Assembly: GCA_946482545.1 (NCBI GenBank) | Contig: CAMLRX010000014.1 | Location: forward strand, 1 to 48,935 | From: an uncultured Flavihumibacter sp. | GTDB taxonomy: Bacteria; Bacteroidota; Bacteroidia; Chitinophagales; Chitinophagaceae | Direction: 5' to 3' | Length of the DNA stretch: 48,935 bases | Shown: positions 17,377 to 26,158 of the stretch, in pieces | How the letters are laid out: each line of letters begins with the position of its first letter | Numbering within the stretch: position 1 is the stretch's first letter | Notes under the pieces: model-generated | Told to the model about the DNA's origin: nothing | The model's input: only the letters and a program-made list of their open reading frames with translations | Databases searched by the model: none | Program-made: the position numbers and the translations under genes

Positions 17377-18540
17377 ATGATGCTCCCCTCCAAACTCCCG
17401 AATGTAGGTACCACCATATTTACGGTGATGAGCACACTGGCCGCGGAACACAAGGCTGTTAACCTGGGACAGGGTTTTCCTGATTTTCCTATGGAACCCG
17501 CACTCCCGGAGTTGGTGCACCGTGCTATGTTGGACGGCTGGAACCAATATACCCACACCAATGGATATGCGCCGTTAAGGGAAGTACTGGCGGAAAAAAT
17601 AAAAACACTTTACAACGCGGAAGTGCATCCTGAAACCATGATCACCATAACGCCTGGCGGCACTTACGCCATCTACTCCGCCTTCACGGCGGTATTACGT
17701 CCCGGCGATGAAGTGATCGTGTTCCAACCCTGTTACGATAGTTATGTTCCAAATATTGAACTCAATGGCGCAACGCCTGTTTTCGTTAACCTGGAATTTC
17801 CCGACTATCATATCAACTGGGAGCAGGTGAGAGAAAAAATCAGTTCCCGCACGAGAATGATCGTGCTGAATTCGCCACACAATCCAACAGGGGCAGTACT
17901 TTCAGCAGAAGATATTACGGCGCTCCGCGAACTGGTGGCGGGAACCGATATCTTATTGCTTTCTGATGAAGTGTACGAACACCTGGTTTTCAGCGGGAAG
18001 CAACACCTTTCGATGCTGCGGTATCCCGATTTGCTGGCGCGCGCATTCGTGTGTTTTTCTTTCGGCAAGGTTTTCCATTGCACAGGCTGGAAGCTGGGTT
18101 ATTGCGTGGCGCCGCCAGGTTTGATGAACGAGTTCCGAAAGGTGCACCAGTTCAATTGCTTCAGTTGCTTTAGTCCGGCCCAGGTTGCGCTTACCGCTTA
18201 CCTTTCGGACGCATCAACGTATTTGGGATTGTCTGCTTTTATGGAGCAGAAGAAAGTTTATTTCGGTCAACTCATGGGGGCAACGGCTTTCACGCCCTTA
18301 GCAAGTCACGGCAGTTATTTTCAGTGTTTTTCCTACGAAAAAATCAGCGACGAACCGGCTATCGCATTCGCAAAACGGCTCACTGTTGAAGCTGGTGTTG
18401 CGGCAATCCCCGTGTCTGCATTTTACCTGGATGGCACTGATGACCGGGTTTTGCGCTTCTGCTTCGCGAAAAAAGAAGAAACGCTTGAAAAGGCTGTGTC
18501 GCTTTTACAGCAAAGATTTCCGGCCCGATCGCAGGCATAA
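17377..18540 (+). CDS. Methionine aminotransferase (YbdL type)
   Basis: A 387-residue fold-type I, class I/II aminotransferase. Visible motifs are NLGQGFPDFP near the N-terminus, YTHTNGYAPLRE, NSPHNPTGAVLS, LLSDEVYEHL and the PLP lysine in SFGKVFHCTGWKLGY. Length and motifs fit the YbdL methionine aminotransferase/kynurenine-aminotransferase-like group, which transaminates methionine, aromatic and related amino acids. There are two adjacent ATGs at 17377 and 17380; either works. It is one base downstream of the phosphodiesterase stop, so translation is probably coupled. Confidence 0.87.
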   Translation: MMLPSKLPNVGTTIFTVMSTLAAEHKAVNLGQGFPDFPMEPALPELVHRAMLDGWNQYTHTNGYAPLREVLAEKIKTLYNAEVHPETMITITPGGTYAIYSAFTAVLRPGDEVIVFQPCYDSYVPNIELNGATPVFVNLEFPDYHINWEQVREKISSRTRMIVLNSPHNPTGAVLSAEDITALRELVAGTDILLLSDEVYEHLVFSGKQHLSMLRYPDLLARAFVCFSFGKVFHCTGWKLGYCVAPPGLMNEFRKVHQFNCFSCFSPAQVALTAYLSDASTYLGLSAFMEQKKVYFGQLMGATAFTPLASHGSYFQCFSYEKISDEPAIAFAKRLTVEAGVAAIPVSAFYLDGTDDRVLRFCFAKKEETLEKAVSLLQQRFPARSQA

Positions 18541-18568
18541 AAAAGCAGCGCCCGGAAACCCGGACGCC
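18541..18568 (-). terminator. Intrinsic terminator, minus strand
   Basis: On the minus strand GCGTCCGG, a 4-nt loop and CCGGGCGC form an 8-bp stem (one G-U pair), followed after 3 nt by a T-run that overlaps the aminotransferase stop codon. It is the first terminator downstream of the AraC gene, which ends 144 nt earlier. The gap 18569-18711 holds no gene I can support. Confidence 0.6.
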
Positions 18569-18711
18569 GCGTAGTAGTGAACCCACCCTAAAACCAACAT
18601 GAAGAAATTCTTCTATCTGAAGGCCATCGGCCCGATATTTAACAATGAAGTATTCCAAAGTTAACCTTCAAGTCATATTTCCGCAGGTAACTGGTGCAGA
18701 AGGAAAGGTAT

Positions 18712-19632
18712 TTACGGCATGAATCCCGGCCCTTTTTCTCTGAAAGCTTTCGGGGTAACGCCGGCAACGTTTTTGAAGAATTTCGTAAAGTTGGACGTAT
18801 CCTTAAAATGCAGGCGGTAAGAAATTTCAGCAACCGACATCTTTGTATTCCGCAACAATGTTTTCGCTTCCTGCACATACCTTTCCCGGATGATCTGCGT
18901 GGCTGTTTTTCCTGTTTGTTTTTTGATGAGGTCGCTTACATAGTGTGGATGAAGGTGCATTTCGTCTGCGATCTGCTGAATGGTAACCTGTCCCTCTGTT
19001 TGGCTCGCAGCCATATCGGTGAAATAGCGGTTGAGCTTTTCGAGGAAGAGCGCCGGGACAGGCATCCGCTGTTTGTCGCTCAATGGCAATATTTCTTCGT
19101 ACAGCTCCCTGCATTTGTAGAGCAGGATATGGATGTAATGGAACAGGACCTTCATACTGTGCGGATGGCCGGTGTTCAATTCGGTTTTTATCCGATGAAA
19201 CCATTCTTCGATCTGGCTGGCTCTGTCTTCCTCCAACGACAGCACCACCTGTGCATCGGGCTGGAAAAAATCCATTTCATGCAAACTGTTCTCGGTAAAC
19301 TGGAACTGGGAAAGGTAATCCGGTGTAAAGAAAAGCAGGAAGCCCTTCCAATCGTTCATTGTATTGTAGGCACGGATATCCCAGGGAGAAGAGAAATACA
19401 GGCTTCCCCTTTTGATCTCGTATTCATTTGAATTGATGGTAAGCCTTGCGGTACCGCTGGTGATAAAACCAATCACATAGGCGTTAAGCCGGAACGGTTT
19501 TATTTCGGGCACATCCTGCACGGGATATTGTTCCAGTTCATAAAGCTCAAAATGAGGCTTTATGGCATGGATGCTGGCATTTTTTCGGAATGCTTCGTCG
19601 ATGCTGGAAAAGTATGGAATGGGGCGGTCCAC
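18712..19632 (-). CDS. AraC family transcriptional regulator
   Basis: A 306-residue regulator. The N-terminal part is a cupin-like effector domain (AYVIGFITSGTARLTINSNEYEI and RGSLYFSSPWDI). The C-terminal 100 residues are the double helix-turn-helix of AraC/XylS proteins: VTIQQIADEMHLHPHYVSDL for the first helix pair and MSVAEISYRLHFKDTSNFTK, followed by FKNVAGVTPKAFR, for the second. The start is a GTG at 19632, with no better in-frame start downstream. A TAAATTTG box ends 6 nt before it, suggesting a leaderless transcript. The target genes are not evident, because neither neighbour is in an obvious catabolic cluster. Confidence 0.9.
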   Translation of the reverse strand: MDRPIPYFSSIDEAFRKNASIHAIKPHFELYELEQYPVQDVPEIKPFRLNAYVIGFITSGTARLTINSNEYEIKRGSLYFSSPWDIRAYNTMNDWKGFLLFFTPDYLSQFQFTENSLHEMDFFQPDAQVVLSLEEDRASQIEEWFHRIKTELNTGHPHSMKVLFHYIHILLYKCRELYEEILPLSDKQRMPVPALFLEKLNRYFTDMAASQTEGQVTIQQIADEMHLHPHYVSDLIKKQTGKTATQIIRERYVQEAKTLLRNTKMSVAEISYRLHFKDTSNFTKFFKNVAGVTPKAFREKGPGFMP

Positions 19633-19637
19633 TCCTT

Positions 19638-19645
19638 CAAATTTA
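19638..19645 (-). promoter_or_regulatory. -7 element abutting the AraC start codon
   Basis: TAAATTTG on the minus strand fits TAnnTTTG and ends 6 nt before the GTG start at 19632. It both supports that start and implies little or no 5' leader. Confidence 0.45.
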
Positions 19646-19687
19646 GCCCTGAACTAAGTTAGAGTTCTGTTAATGTTGAATGACTAA

Positions 19688-20770
19688 TTAGAGGAACTTG
19701 TCGCCCTTGTTGCGTTTTACCTCGGCCACATATTCTTTGATCTCCTGTTCTTTGTCTTTTTTACAGATCAGCAATACATCCTCCGTATCCACGATAATAA
19801 AATCATCGAGGCCCTGTAAAACGAGCAGTTTCTCTTCCGGTGCGTGTACCATGCAGCGTGCGGAGTCGATCACCATGACCTGTTGGGAGGCGATGGCGTT
19901 GGCGAGGTGGTCTTTTTTGAGGTTATCGTAGGCGCTGGCCCAGGTACCGAGATCGCTCCATCCGAAGGAAGAGGGGATCACATATACATTCGAGGCCTTT
20001 TCCATGATACCGTAGTCGATGGAGATATTCGTACACTGGGGATAGATTCTTTCCAATGCGTTCTTTTCTTCTTTCCCGGTGAGGTTTTCTTTTTCCAGGA
20101 AGAACATTTCGTGCATTTCCGGCAGGTGTTGTTCAAAGGCCTGCACCAGGTTTTTCACCATCCAAACGAATATGCCTGCGTTCCAGAGAAAGTCACCGCT
20201 CTGGAGGAAAGTCCGGGCCAGTTCCAGGTTCGGCTTCTCGGTGAACGTCTTCACCTTGTACACGTTGTGTGAAACCGCCTGCATTTCATACTGGATATAC
20301 CCGTATCCGGTATTGGGGTGGGTGGGTTTAATGCCGAGTGTAACCAGGGCGTTGTGTTCCTTTACGAAGCCCTGGGCTTCGATGCACACTTTGTTGAACC
20401 CGATGTTATCGAGAATAAGGTGATCGGCCGGGGCGCAGATGAGTGTGGCCTCCGGGTCGAGTGCGAGTAATTTGTAAGAGATATAAGCCACGCAGGGGGC
20501 GGTATTCTTCCGGTAAGGTTCAGCGAGAATGTTGTCGTGTTTCAGTTCGGGGAGTTGCTCCTTTACGATGTCAACATATTCTTCCGCTGTTACCACGAAA
20601 ATATTTTCGGCGGGTATGAAGTGCGCGAATCGGTCGTAAGTAGCCTGGATCAGCGTGCGGCCGGTATTGAGGATGTCGAGGAATTGCTTGGGGAAATTCG
20701 TTCTGCTCATGGGCCAGAATCTGCTGCCGATACCGCCTGCCATTATCGCCACATACTGATGCTTGTTCAT
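19688..20770 (-). CDS. manC: Mannose-1-phosphate guanylyltransferase
   Basis: A 360-residue nucleotidyltransferase that makes GDP-mannose from mannose-1-phosphate and GTP. The pyrophosphorylase signature is complete at residues 11-29 (AGGIGSRFWPMSRTNFPKQ). Also visible are ICAPADHLI, FTEKPN and FLWNAGIFVW. The length fits the single-function form; the C-terminal phosphomannose isomerase domain of bifunctional ManC/AlgA is absent. It is the last gene of a likely three-gene operon with GH3 and kdsD (gap to kdsD 54 bp). The product feeds mannose, fucose or rhamnose units of surface polysaccharide. Confidence 0.93.
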   Translation of the reverse strand: MNKHQYVAIMAGGIGSRFWPMSRTNFPKQFLDILNTGRTLIQATYDRFAHFIPAENIFVVTAEEYVDIVKEQLPELKHDNILAEPYRKNTAPCVAYISYKLLALDPEATLICAPADHLILDNIGFNKVCIEAQGFVKEHNALVTLGIKPTHPNTGYGYIQYEMQAVSHNVYKVKTFTEKPNLELARTFLQSGDFLWNAGIFVWMVKNLVQAFEQHLPEMHEMFFLEKENLTGKEEKNALERIYPQCTNISIDYGIMEKASNVYVIPSSFGWSDLGTWASAYDNLKKDHLANAIASQQVMVIDSARCMVHAPEEKLLVLQGLDDFIIVDTEDVLLICKKDKEQEIKEYVAEVKRNKGDKFL

Positions 20771-20824
20771 ACCAGGATAATTGATTTTAATTTTTAGTGG
20801 CTCAAAGTACGCAAGTTTTATCCA

Positions 20825-21781
20825 TTATATCAAGCCTTCCCGGATAAGATCATGGATGTGCAATATACCGGCGTAGTTTCCGTTGCTGGTCACCAGCAGT
20901 TGGTTGATGTTGTGGGCGCGCATCAATGCAAGCGCATCAACGGCCAGCGCTTCTTCTCCGATGGTTTTGGGATTTTTCCCGGCTATATCGATCGCTTTTA
21001 TCCCGTTTAAATCTATGGTGTTTTCCAGCATTCTTCTCACGTCTCCATCAGTGATTACACCCACCAGTGTACCGTTTTTTTCCGTAACGGCGGTGGCGCC
21101 GAGTCTTTTCCGGGAGATCTCCACGATCACTTCTTTCAGCGTGGCGGTGGTTTCCACAACGGGTTTTTCGTTGTGTACGGAGAGGTCGCCCACGCGGAGG
21201 TAGAGTTGTTTTCCGAGCATTCCTCCGGGATGGTATTTGGCGAAATCCGCTCCGGTGAAGCCTTTCAGTTTCATCAGACAAACAGCGAGCGCGTCGCCCA
21301 TCACGAGTTGCGCCGTGGTACTGCTGGTGGGCGCCAGGTTGTTGGGGCAGGCTTCCTGACTCACGGTGGTATTCAGTACAAGATCGGCATTGCGGGCCAG
21401 AAAAGAGCCGGTATTGCCCACCATGGCAATGATCTTATTGCCGAAATTCCTTATCAGTGGGAGCAGCACCTTTATTTCAGGGCTTTCGCCGCTTTTGCTG
21501 AGCACCATAACGGCATCGTTCACCTGAATCATGCCCAGGTCGCCGTGAATGGCATCGGCGGCGTGCATGAACAATGCGGGCGTTCCCGTGGAATTCAGTG
21601 TGGCCACTATTTTCTGGCCGATGATGGCGCTTTTGCCGATACCTGTAACCACCACGCGCCCGTTGTGCGTGTGAATGAGTTCCACGGTCCGTTCAAAATC
21701 TTCGTTGATGAATGCCTTCAAACCGGCCACGGAAGTGGCTTCCAGGTCTATCGTATTGAGGGCGGTCTCCATGATGTTCAT
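20825..21781 (-). CDS. kdsD: Arabinose-5-phosphate isomerase (KpsF/GutQ family)
   Basis: A 318-residue protein with an N-terminal SIS sugar-isomerase domain (VVVTGIGKSAIIGQKIVATL, MHAADAIHGDLGMI and VLSKSGESPEIKVLLP) and two C-terminal CBS domains (about 200-318, including GVITDGDVRRML). It interconverts ribulose-5-phosphate and arabinose-5-phosphate, the first step of Kdo synthesis. The start ATG overlaps the stop of the upstream GH3 gene as ATGA, so the two are translationally coupled. kdsB, a later step of the same pathway, is in the window at 40.0 kb. Confidence 0.93.
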   Translation of the reverse strand: MNIMETALNTIDLEATSVAGLKAFINEDFERTVELIHTHNGRVVVTGIGKSAIIGQKIVATLNSTGTPALFMHAADAIHGDLGMIQVNDAVMVLSKSGESPEIKVLLPLIRNFGNKIIAMVGNTGSFLARNADLVLNTTVSQEACPNNLAPTSSTTAQLVMGDALAVCLMKLKGFTGADFAKYHPGGMLGKQLYLRVGDLSVHNEKPVVETTATLKEVIVEISRKRLGATAVTEKNGTLVGVITDGDVRRMLENTIDLNGIKAIDIAGKNPKTIGEEALAVDALALMRAHNINQLLVTSNGNYAGILHIHDLIREGLI

Positions 21782-23313
21782 GAGGTGGTTGTTTTAGCGG
21801 GCGCCACAAAGTTCTTCCAGTCTTCATACATTTTTCCACGCAATACCCGCGGGAACTTGTGCTGACCGCCCATTTTTCCTTTCAGGCGCATGAACTCCAT
21901 AAAACGTTCTTCCGGCAAAACGTCCAGGAAAACTTCTTTCAGGGCGCTTTTTCTTTCCACGGCGTAATCGTCGTTCAGGAGGTTCAGTTGTTCGTCGATG
22001 GCCTTCCGGAGCTGGTCGGCATCTATCGTATCATCGCAGGCCACATACCAGTGGTGGGCGAAGAAATTATTATAAGGCACGCCGGCCACCGTGTATTCCG
22101 GAATGGACACATTGAACTGTTCGCACACATTCTTCACTGCTTTGTTCATATTGTCCACGCTCAGGTGTTCTCCCACCAGCGAAAGGAAATGTTTGGTGCG
22201 GCCGGTGATCACGATCTCGCATCTTTCTTTATCGGTGAAGCGCACGGTGTCGCCTATCAGGTAGCGCCATGCGCCGGCGCTGGTACTGAGCAGGATGGCA
22301 TAATCCTTTCCTTCCTCTACTTCGTGTACCATCAATGTTTCAGCATTGGGAACGAGGTTGCCGTCGGCATCGAAATTTTTTTCGTTGAAGGGCACGAATT
22401 CGAAAAAGATGTGTTCGTTTACCGCGAGCCGCATGCCTTTGGCGTGTTGCCTGTCCTGGTAAGCGATGAAACCTTCGGAAGCGAGGTAGGTTTCAATATA
22501 AGTCATGGGTTTACCCAGCAGTTTTTCGAATCCTTTTTTGTACGGTTCGAAGGAAACACCGCCATGCACGAAGAAGGCGAGGTTGGGCCACATATCGTGG
22601 ATGGTCTTGAGGTTATAGCGTTCCACGATTTTTTCCATGCAGAGCTGTACCCATGCGGGAACACCCACCACGAAGCCAATATCCCAGTTGGGGGCTTCCT
22701 GCACAATATCTTCGATCTTGATGTTCCAGTCTTTTTCGCGGGCGATCTTTTTGCCCGGCTTATAGAATGGCTGGAACCAGAAGGGCGCTTTTTTTACGGT
22801 AATACCGCTGAGGTCACCCGCATAATAGCCCGGACCTTTCTGCAAGTCTGTACTGCCGCCAAGGGTAAGCCATCCTTTTCCTACGGATTTCCACGGAATA
22901 TCTTCATACCCGCGGAGCGTGAGCAGTTGTTTGATCATGATCATCCGGTTGCCGCGCAGCAGATCGGAGGTGATGGGAATATATTTACTGGCGGATTCCG
23001 AGGTACCGGAGGATAGGGCATAGAACTTTATCTTGCCGGGCCAGCATACATCGGATTTGCCTTCCAGTGTTTTGTGCCACCATTGCTGGTAGATCGCATT
23101 GTAATCGTGGGTGGGAACGAGTTCCTGGAATTTTTTGCCCGGGTGGCGACTGATCAGAATATTATCGAACTGGTAGCGTTGCCCGAATTCAGTGAACCGG
23201 GCCTTCTTCAACAGCTTTTTCAACACGTTGATCTGCTGCCGTTTAGGAGAGTTCCCCGTAAGCCGGAGCGCTGCTGCCACTGATTTGGGTAACTTGATAT
23301 CGAAGAAGGCCAT
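21778..23313 (-). CDS. GH3 family acyl-acid amido synthetase-like protein
   Basis: A 511-residue member of the GH3 family, best known from plants, where it conjugates amino acids to auxin or jasmonate in an acyl-adenylate reaction. Typical segments are FYALSSGTSESASKYIPIT (the ATP-binding region), YIETYLASEGFIAYQD, LLSTSAGAWRYLIGDTVRF and ITGRTKHFLSLVGEHLS. Bacterial members are common in Bacteroidota but their substrates are unknown. It is the first gene of an operon with kdsD (ATGA overlap) and manC, which suggests a link to the envelope. No signal peptide is present, so it should be cytoplasmic. Confidence 0.87.
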   Translation of the reverse strand: MAFFDIKLPKSVAAALRLTGNSPKRQQINVLKKLLKKARFTEFGQRYQFDNILISRHPGKKFQELVPTHDYNAIYQQWWHKTLEGKSDVCWPGKIKFYALSSGTSESASKYIPITSDLLRGNRMIMIKQLLTLRGYEDIPWKSVGKGWLTLGGSTDLQKGPGYYAGDLSGITVKKAPFWFQPFYKPGKKIAREKDWNIKIEDIVQEAPNWDIGFVVGVPAWVQLCMEKIVERYNLKTIHDMWPNLAFFVHGGVSFEPYKKGFEKLLGKPMTYIETYLASEGFIAYQDRQHAKGMRLAVNEHIFFEFVPFNEKNFDADGNLVPNAETLMVHEVEEGKDYAILLSTSAGAWRYLIGDTVRFTDKERCEIVITGRTKHFLSLVGEHLSVDNMNKAVKNVCEQFNVSIPEYTVAGVPYNNFFAHHWYVACDDTIDADQLRKAIDEQLNLLNDDYAVERKSALKEVFLDVLPEERFMEFMRLKGKMGGQHKFPRVLRGKMYEDWKNFVAPAKTTTS

Positions 23314-23340
23314 CTAGTGATTGGGTGCTTTTAAAATATG

Positions 23341-23348
23341 CAAATGTA
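23341..23348 (-). promoter_or_regulatory. -7 element of the GH3-kdsD-manC operon
   Basis: TACATTTG on the minus strand fits the Bacteroidota -7 consensus and ends 27 nt before the GH3 start. No clear -33 element is seen. Confidence 0.4.
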
Positions 23349-23382
23349 CGGAACCCCTTTTAAAAGGTATTTACAGGGTAAG

Positions 23383-25302
23383 TTACTGATTTTTAGCGCC
23401 GAGGTGGTAAAATCCTTTTCGCGTTAGCGCGATATCCCGGGTGAAGGAATATTCCAGCGAATAGTGTTTATCCAGGGCGTCCAATATAACAGTATTCATG
23501 GCCTTATTGTAAGCTGGTGGCCTGCTGGTAGTGGTGAGAATCCCCGGGGGAATGCGCGGAAGTTCTTTCCCTGAACCTGCGTATCCGATCCATGTTCTCG
23601 CTCCGGAGAGGACCCTGAAAATATTTCGGAGTAAACCAAGAGGCCGTGGGATAATAAAAGCCAGCAAGGGCCAGCTCACCAGGAGGTACAATGCGATCAG
23701 CACATCGGTAAGCCGTTTGTTCCTCCGCTCGCGGGGTGTGGCCAGCCGGGAGAAAAGCTCCGTTGAATATGCCTCTCCCGCTTCGTTGGCCGACTCGCTG
23801 CCCACAATACTTTCGCTTCCTGAAGCGGAATAGAGTATGCGGACACCTTTAGGAAAGTTTTCCAGCTTCTGTAGAAATGACTCCAAAGGAACTTCTCCAA
23901 AACAACAGATTACTTCGCCATAAGGAATCGTGGCATACAGTTGAAAATCTGCTTCTGTTTCCGGTGAAAAATTGCCGAGCAGTTGCGTGTTTTTCCCATT
24001 AGCGGCAATCAATGCGCCCACCCTTTCAAATTCCGGCTTAGTTCCGGCCACCAATGCTTCATAAGGCATCTTTTCTTTTTCGGCTTCCAGCACCTCCAAT
24101 CCTACGAGGGCTTTCCTGTTCATCCAGGTGAACATATAAAATAACAACTGGGCCGAAGCCAGCATCCCGCGCGAAAAACGCCATTCTTCCGGCAGCAAGG
24201 CATATATAGATAGGACCACCGGCAACTGAATAAGCGCGCAAAGAAAAATATTACCCGGACGGAAACTTCTGTAATATAGCCCACCCCAGTAATGAACGAG
24301 TGTTGCCACCATAGCCGATCCAAGCGCCGCGGCAGCCACCAGGTTGTACTGATAACTGATTCCCGGCTTCACATATTCCTGCCAAACCAGCAAAAGGATA
24401 CCGAACGAGGCGAACATGCACAAAAGATCCAGTAATGGTAACCCGGCTTTCAGCATAAAACGCCGGAGCGCCGAGAGGGCCGCCCTTCCGGAGATGGCCA
24501 TTTTGATCGCGGTACGGAAAAGTCCTACCTGCCGCCCCGAATAATGTTTCTCTACAAATACACGCATGGCCTGGTAGAACATGCGCACATAGTTCAGGCT
24601 TCCCTTCCGGGTACTTTCGCCTTTAAAATGAATGATGCGAACAGGAAGGTAGAAGTTTTTGTACCCCGCTTTCTGTATACGGTAACTCAGGTCTATGTCT
24701 TCTCCGTACATAAAAAATGCAGGGTCGAAACCACCAGTTTTTTCCAGCACCTTTCTTTTCACCATCATAAAGGCGCCGGCGAGCACGTCCACTTCGGCAG
24801 GTTCATTTTCAGGGAGAAATCCCAGGTGATACCGCGCAAATTTTTCAGACCGTGGAAAAAGGGCGGAGAGTCCGGTAAGTTTGTAAAAAGAGGTGACCGG
24901 ATCCGGAAAGGAACGTTTCGATTCCCGCAGGAATTTCCCATTGCCATCCAACATGCGTACACCCACGGCACCGGCTTCCGTATTTGTTTCCAGGAAATGG
25001 ATACAGGTGTCGAAGGCTTCTTTCGTTACTAACGTATCCGGGTTCAGGAACAGAATATATTTTCCTTTTGCTTCCGCGAGCGCCCTGTTGTTCGCTTTTC
25101 CGAAACCTTCATTCTCTTTGTTCTGAATGAACTTCGCCCAGGGAAACCGTGGCGGCAGGTAACGCATGCTGTTGTCGGCGGAAGCGTTGTCTACCACAAT
25201 TACTTCTCCCTCCGTTCCTTCCAGTGCATACTTTACCGAATGAAGACACTGCTCCAGGAAAAGCGGGACATTGTAATTGACGATTAAGACACTGATGAGC
25301 AT
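23383..25302 (-). CDS. Membrane GT2 glycosyltransferase with C-terminal sugar-transferase-like region
   Basis: A 639-residue protein. The start at 25302 (MLISVLIVNYN) is chosen because it begins the GT2 fold directly; a longer frame runs into the divergent promoter. Residues 1-235 form a WbbL/rhamnosyltransferase-type GT2 domain with VVDNAS, FLNPDT (Asp89) and EDIDLSYR at 201-208. Four hydrophobic helices follow (about 287-308, 320-338, 352-372, 380-396), then a soluble region (about 410-500), another hydrophobic helix (about 531-552) and a tail with RTWIGYAGSG. The order of helices, soluble domain and final helix recalls PssY/WbaP-type phosphoglycosyl transferases, but their catalytic domain is missing. 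Likely role: polysaccharide assembly at the inner membrane. Confidence 0.8.
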   Translation of the reverse strand: MLISVLIVNYNVPLFLEQCLHSVKYALEGTEGEVIVVDNASADNSMRYLPPRFPWAKFIQNKENEGFGKANNRALAEAKGKYILFLNPDTLVTKEAFDTCIHFLETNTEAGAVGVRMLDGNGKFLRESKRSFPDPVTSFYKLTGLSALFPRSEKFARYHLGFLPENEPAEVDVLAGAFMMVKRKVLEKTGGFDPAFFMYGEDIDLSYRIQKAGYKNFYLPVRIIHFKGESTRKGSLNYVRMFYQAMRVFVEKHYSGRQVGLFRTAIKMAISGRAALSALRRFMLKAGLPLLDLLCMFASFGILLLVWQEYVKPGISYQYNLVAAAALGSAMVATLVHYWGGLYYRSFRPGNIFLCALIQLPVVLSIYALLPEEWRFSRGMLASAQLLFYMFTWMNRKALVGLEVLEAEKEKMPYEALVAGTKPEFERVGALIAANGKNTQLLGNFSPETEADFQLYATIPYGEVICCFGEVPLESFLQKLENFPKGVRILYSASGSESIVGSESANEAGEAYSTELFSRLATPRERRNKRLTDVLIALYLLVSWPLLAFIIPRPLGLLRNIFRVLSGARTWIGYAGSGKELPRIPPGILTTTSRPPAYNKAMNTVILDALDKHYSLEYSFTRDIALTRKGFYHLGAKNQ

Positions 25303-25371
25303 GTAAGGGCGCGCGTTGTGAACACGAATTAAGCGGATTTGAAGCGGAGCGCAAAATATACCTGTGTTATT

Positions 25372-25379
25372 TATCTTTG
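25372..25379 (+). promoter_or_regulatory. -7 element abutting the inositol-monophosphatase start
   Basis: TATCTTTG is a full match to TAnnTTTG and ends 6 nt before the ATG at 25385. It supports that ATG over the in-frame one at 25364 and implies a leaderless or nearly leaderless transcript. Confidence 0.5.
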
Positions 25380-25384
25380 CCCCC

Positions 25385-26158
25385 ATGTTCAAGACCACAC
25401 TTATAAAGGCCGCCGAAGCCGCCGCTCAGGTAATGATGGAATTCTCTGAAAAAGGTTTCCGCATCACGAACAAGGAAGGGATCAATAATCTTGTTACGGA
25501 GGCTGATCATGCCTGTGAAAAAGTGATCATGGACATGATAAAACAGGAACATCCCGATCATTATATCCTGAGTGAGGAATCCGGCGCCATCGTGCAGGAG
25601 TCCGCTTACAAATGGATCATCGATCCCATTGATGGAACGGTGAACTTCGCCAACGGCATCCCCCTTTGTTGTGTGAGCATCGCTTTGGAAAAGGATGGGG
25701 AAATGATGATGGGCGCGGTGTATAACCCGTTTATGCGGGAATTCTTTTTCGCGCAGAAAGGATGGGGCGCCACGCTGAACGACAAAATCATCCACGTGAG
25801 CCAGAAGAATGAAGTGGCCAGCGCCTGCCTGGTAACAGGCTTTCCTTACACCTACCTCGATATGGAAAATGGTCCGCTGGATGTATTCGACCGTTTTATC
25901 AGGCGCGGTATTCCCGTTCGCCGACTGGGTTCCGCCGCCATCGACCTGTGTTGGGTCGCCGCCGGACGCTTCGACGCGTTCTATGAACACAACCTCAACG
26001 CCTGGGATTCAGCCGCAGGATTTCTGATCGTGGAAGAAGCCGGAGGAAAAGTTACCGACTTCTACGGCAACCCATATTCTCCCTATCAGCCACAAATACT
26101 AGCCTCTAACGGCATCATACATACGGAGATGTTGCAGGACATTGGCTGGAAGAAATAA
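25385..26158 (+). CDS. Inositol monophosphatase family protein
   Basis: A 257-residue member of the metal-dependent FIG superfamily. Metal- and substrate-binding motifs are present: LSEESG (Glu65), DPIDGTVNFANGIP (Asp80, Asp83) and, near the C-terminus, NAWDSAAGFLIVEEAGG. It should dephosphorylate inositol-1-phosphate or a related sugar phosphate; CysQ-like or SuhB-like use cannot be told apart here. The start at 25385 is supported by the -7 box just upstream. It is divergent from the glycosyltransferase, 82 bp away. Confidence 0.92.
   Translation: MFKTTLIKAAEAAAQVMMEFSEKGFRITNKEGINNLVTEADHACEKVIMDMIKQEHPDHYILSEESGAIVQESAYKWIIDPIDGTVNFANGIPLCCVSIALEKDGEMMMGAVYNPFMREFFFAQKGWGATLNDKIIHVSQKNEVASACLVTGFPYTYLDMENGPLDVFDRFIRRGIPVRRLGSAAIDLCWVAAGRFDAFYEHNLNAWDSAAGFLIVEEAGGKVTDFYGNPYSPYQPQILASNGIIHTEMLQDIGWKK

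Noticed and set aside
18600..18665. A 21-codon plus-strand open frame (MKKFFYLKAIGPIFNN...) after the aminotransferase gene
   Set aside because: It is too short to judge, has no promoter or partner, and lies beside a terminator for the other strand.
21859..23016. A 385-codon plus-strand open frame opposite the GH3 gene
   Set aside because: It is antisense to an intact GH3 gene with coupled translation to kdsD, and resembles no known protein.
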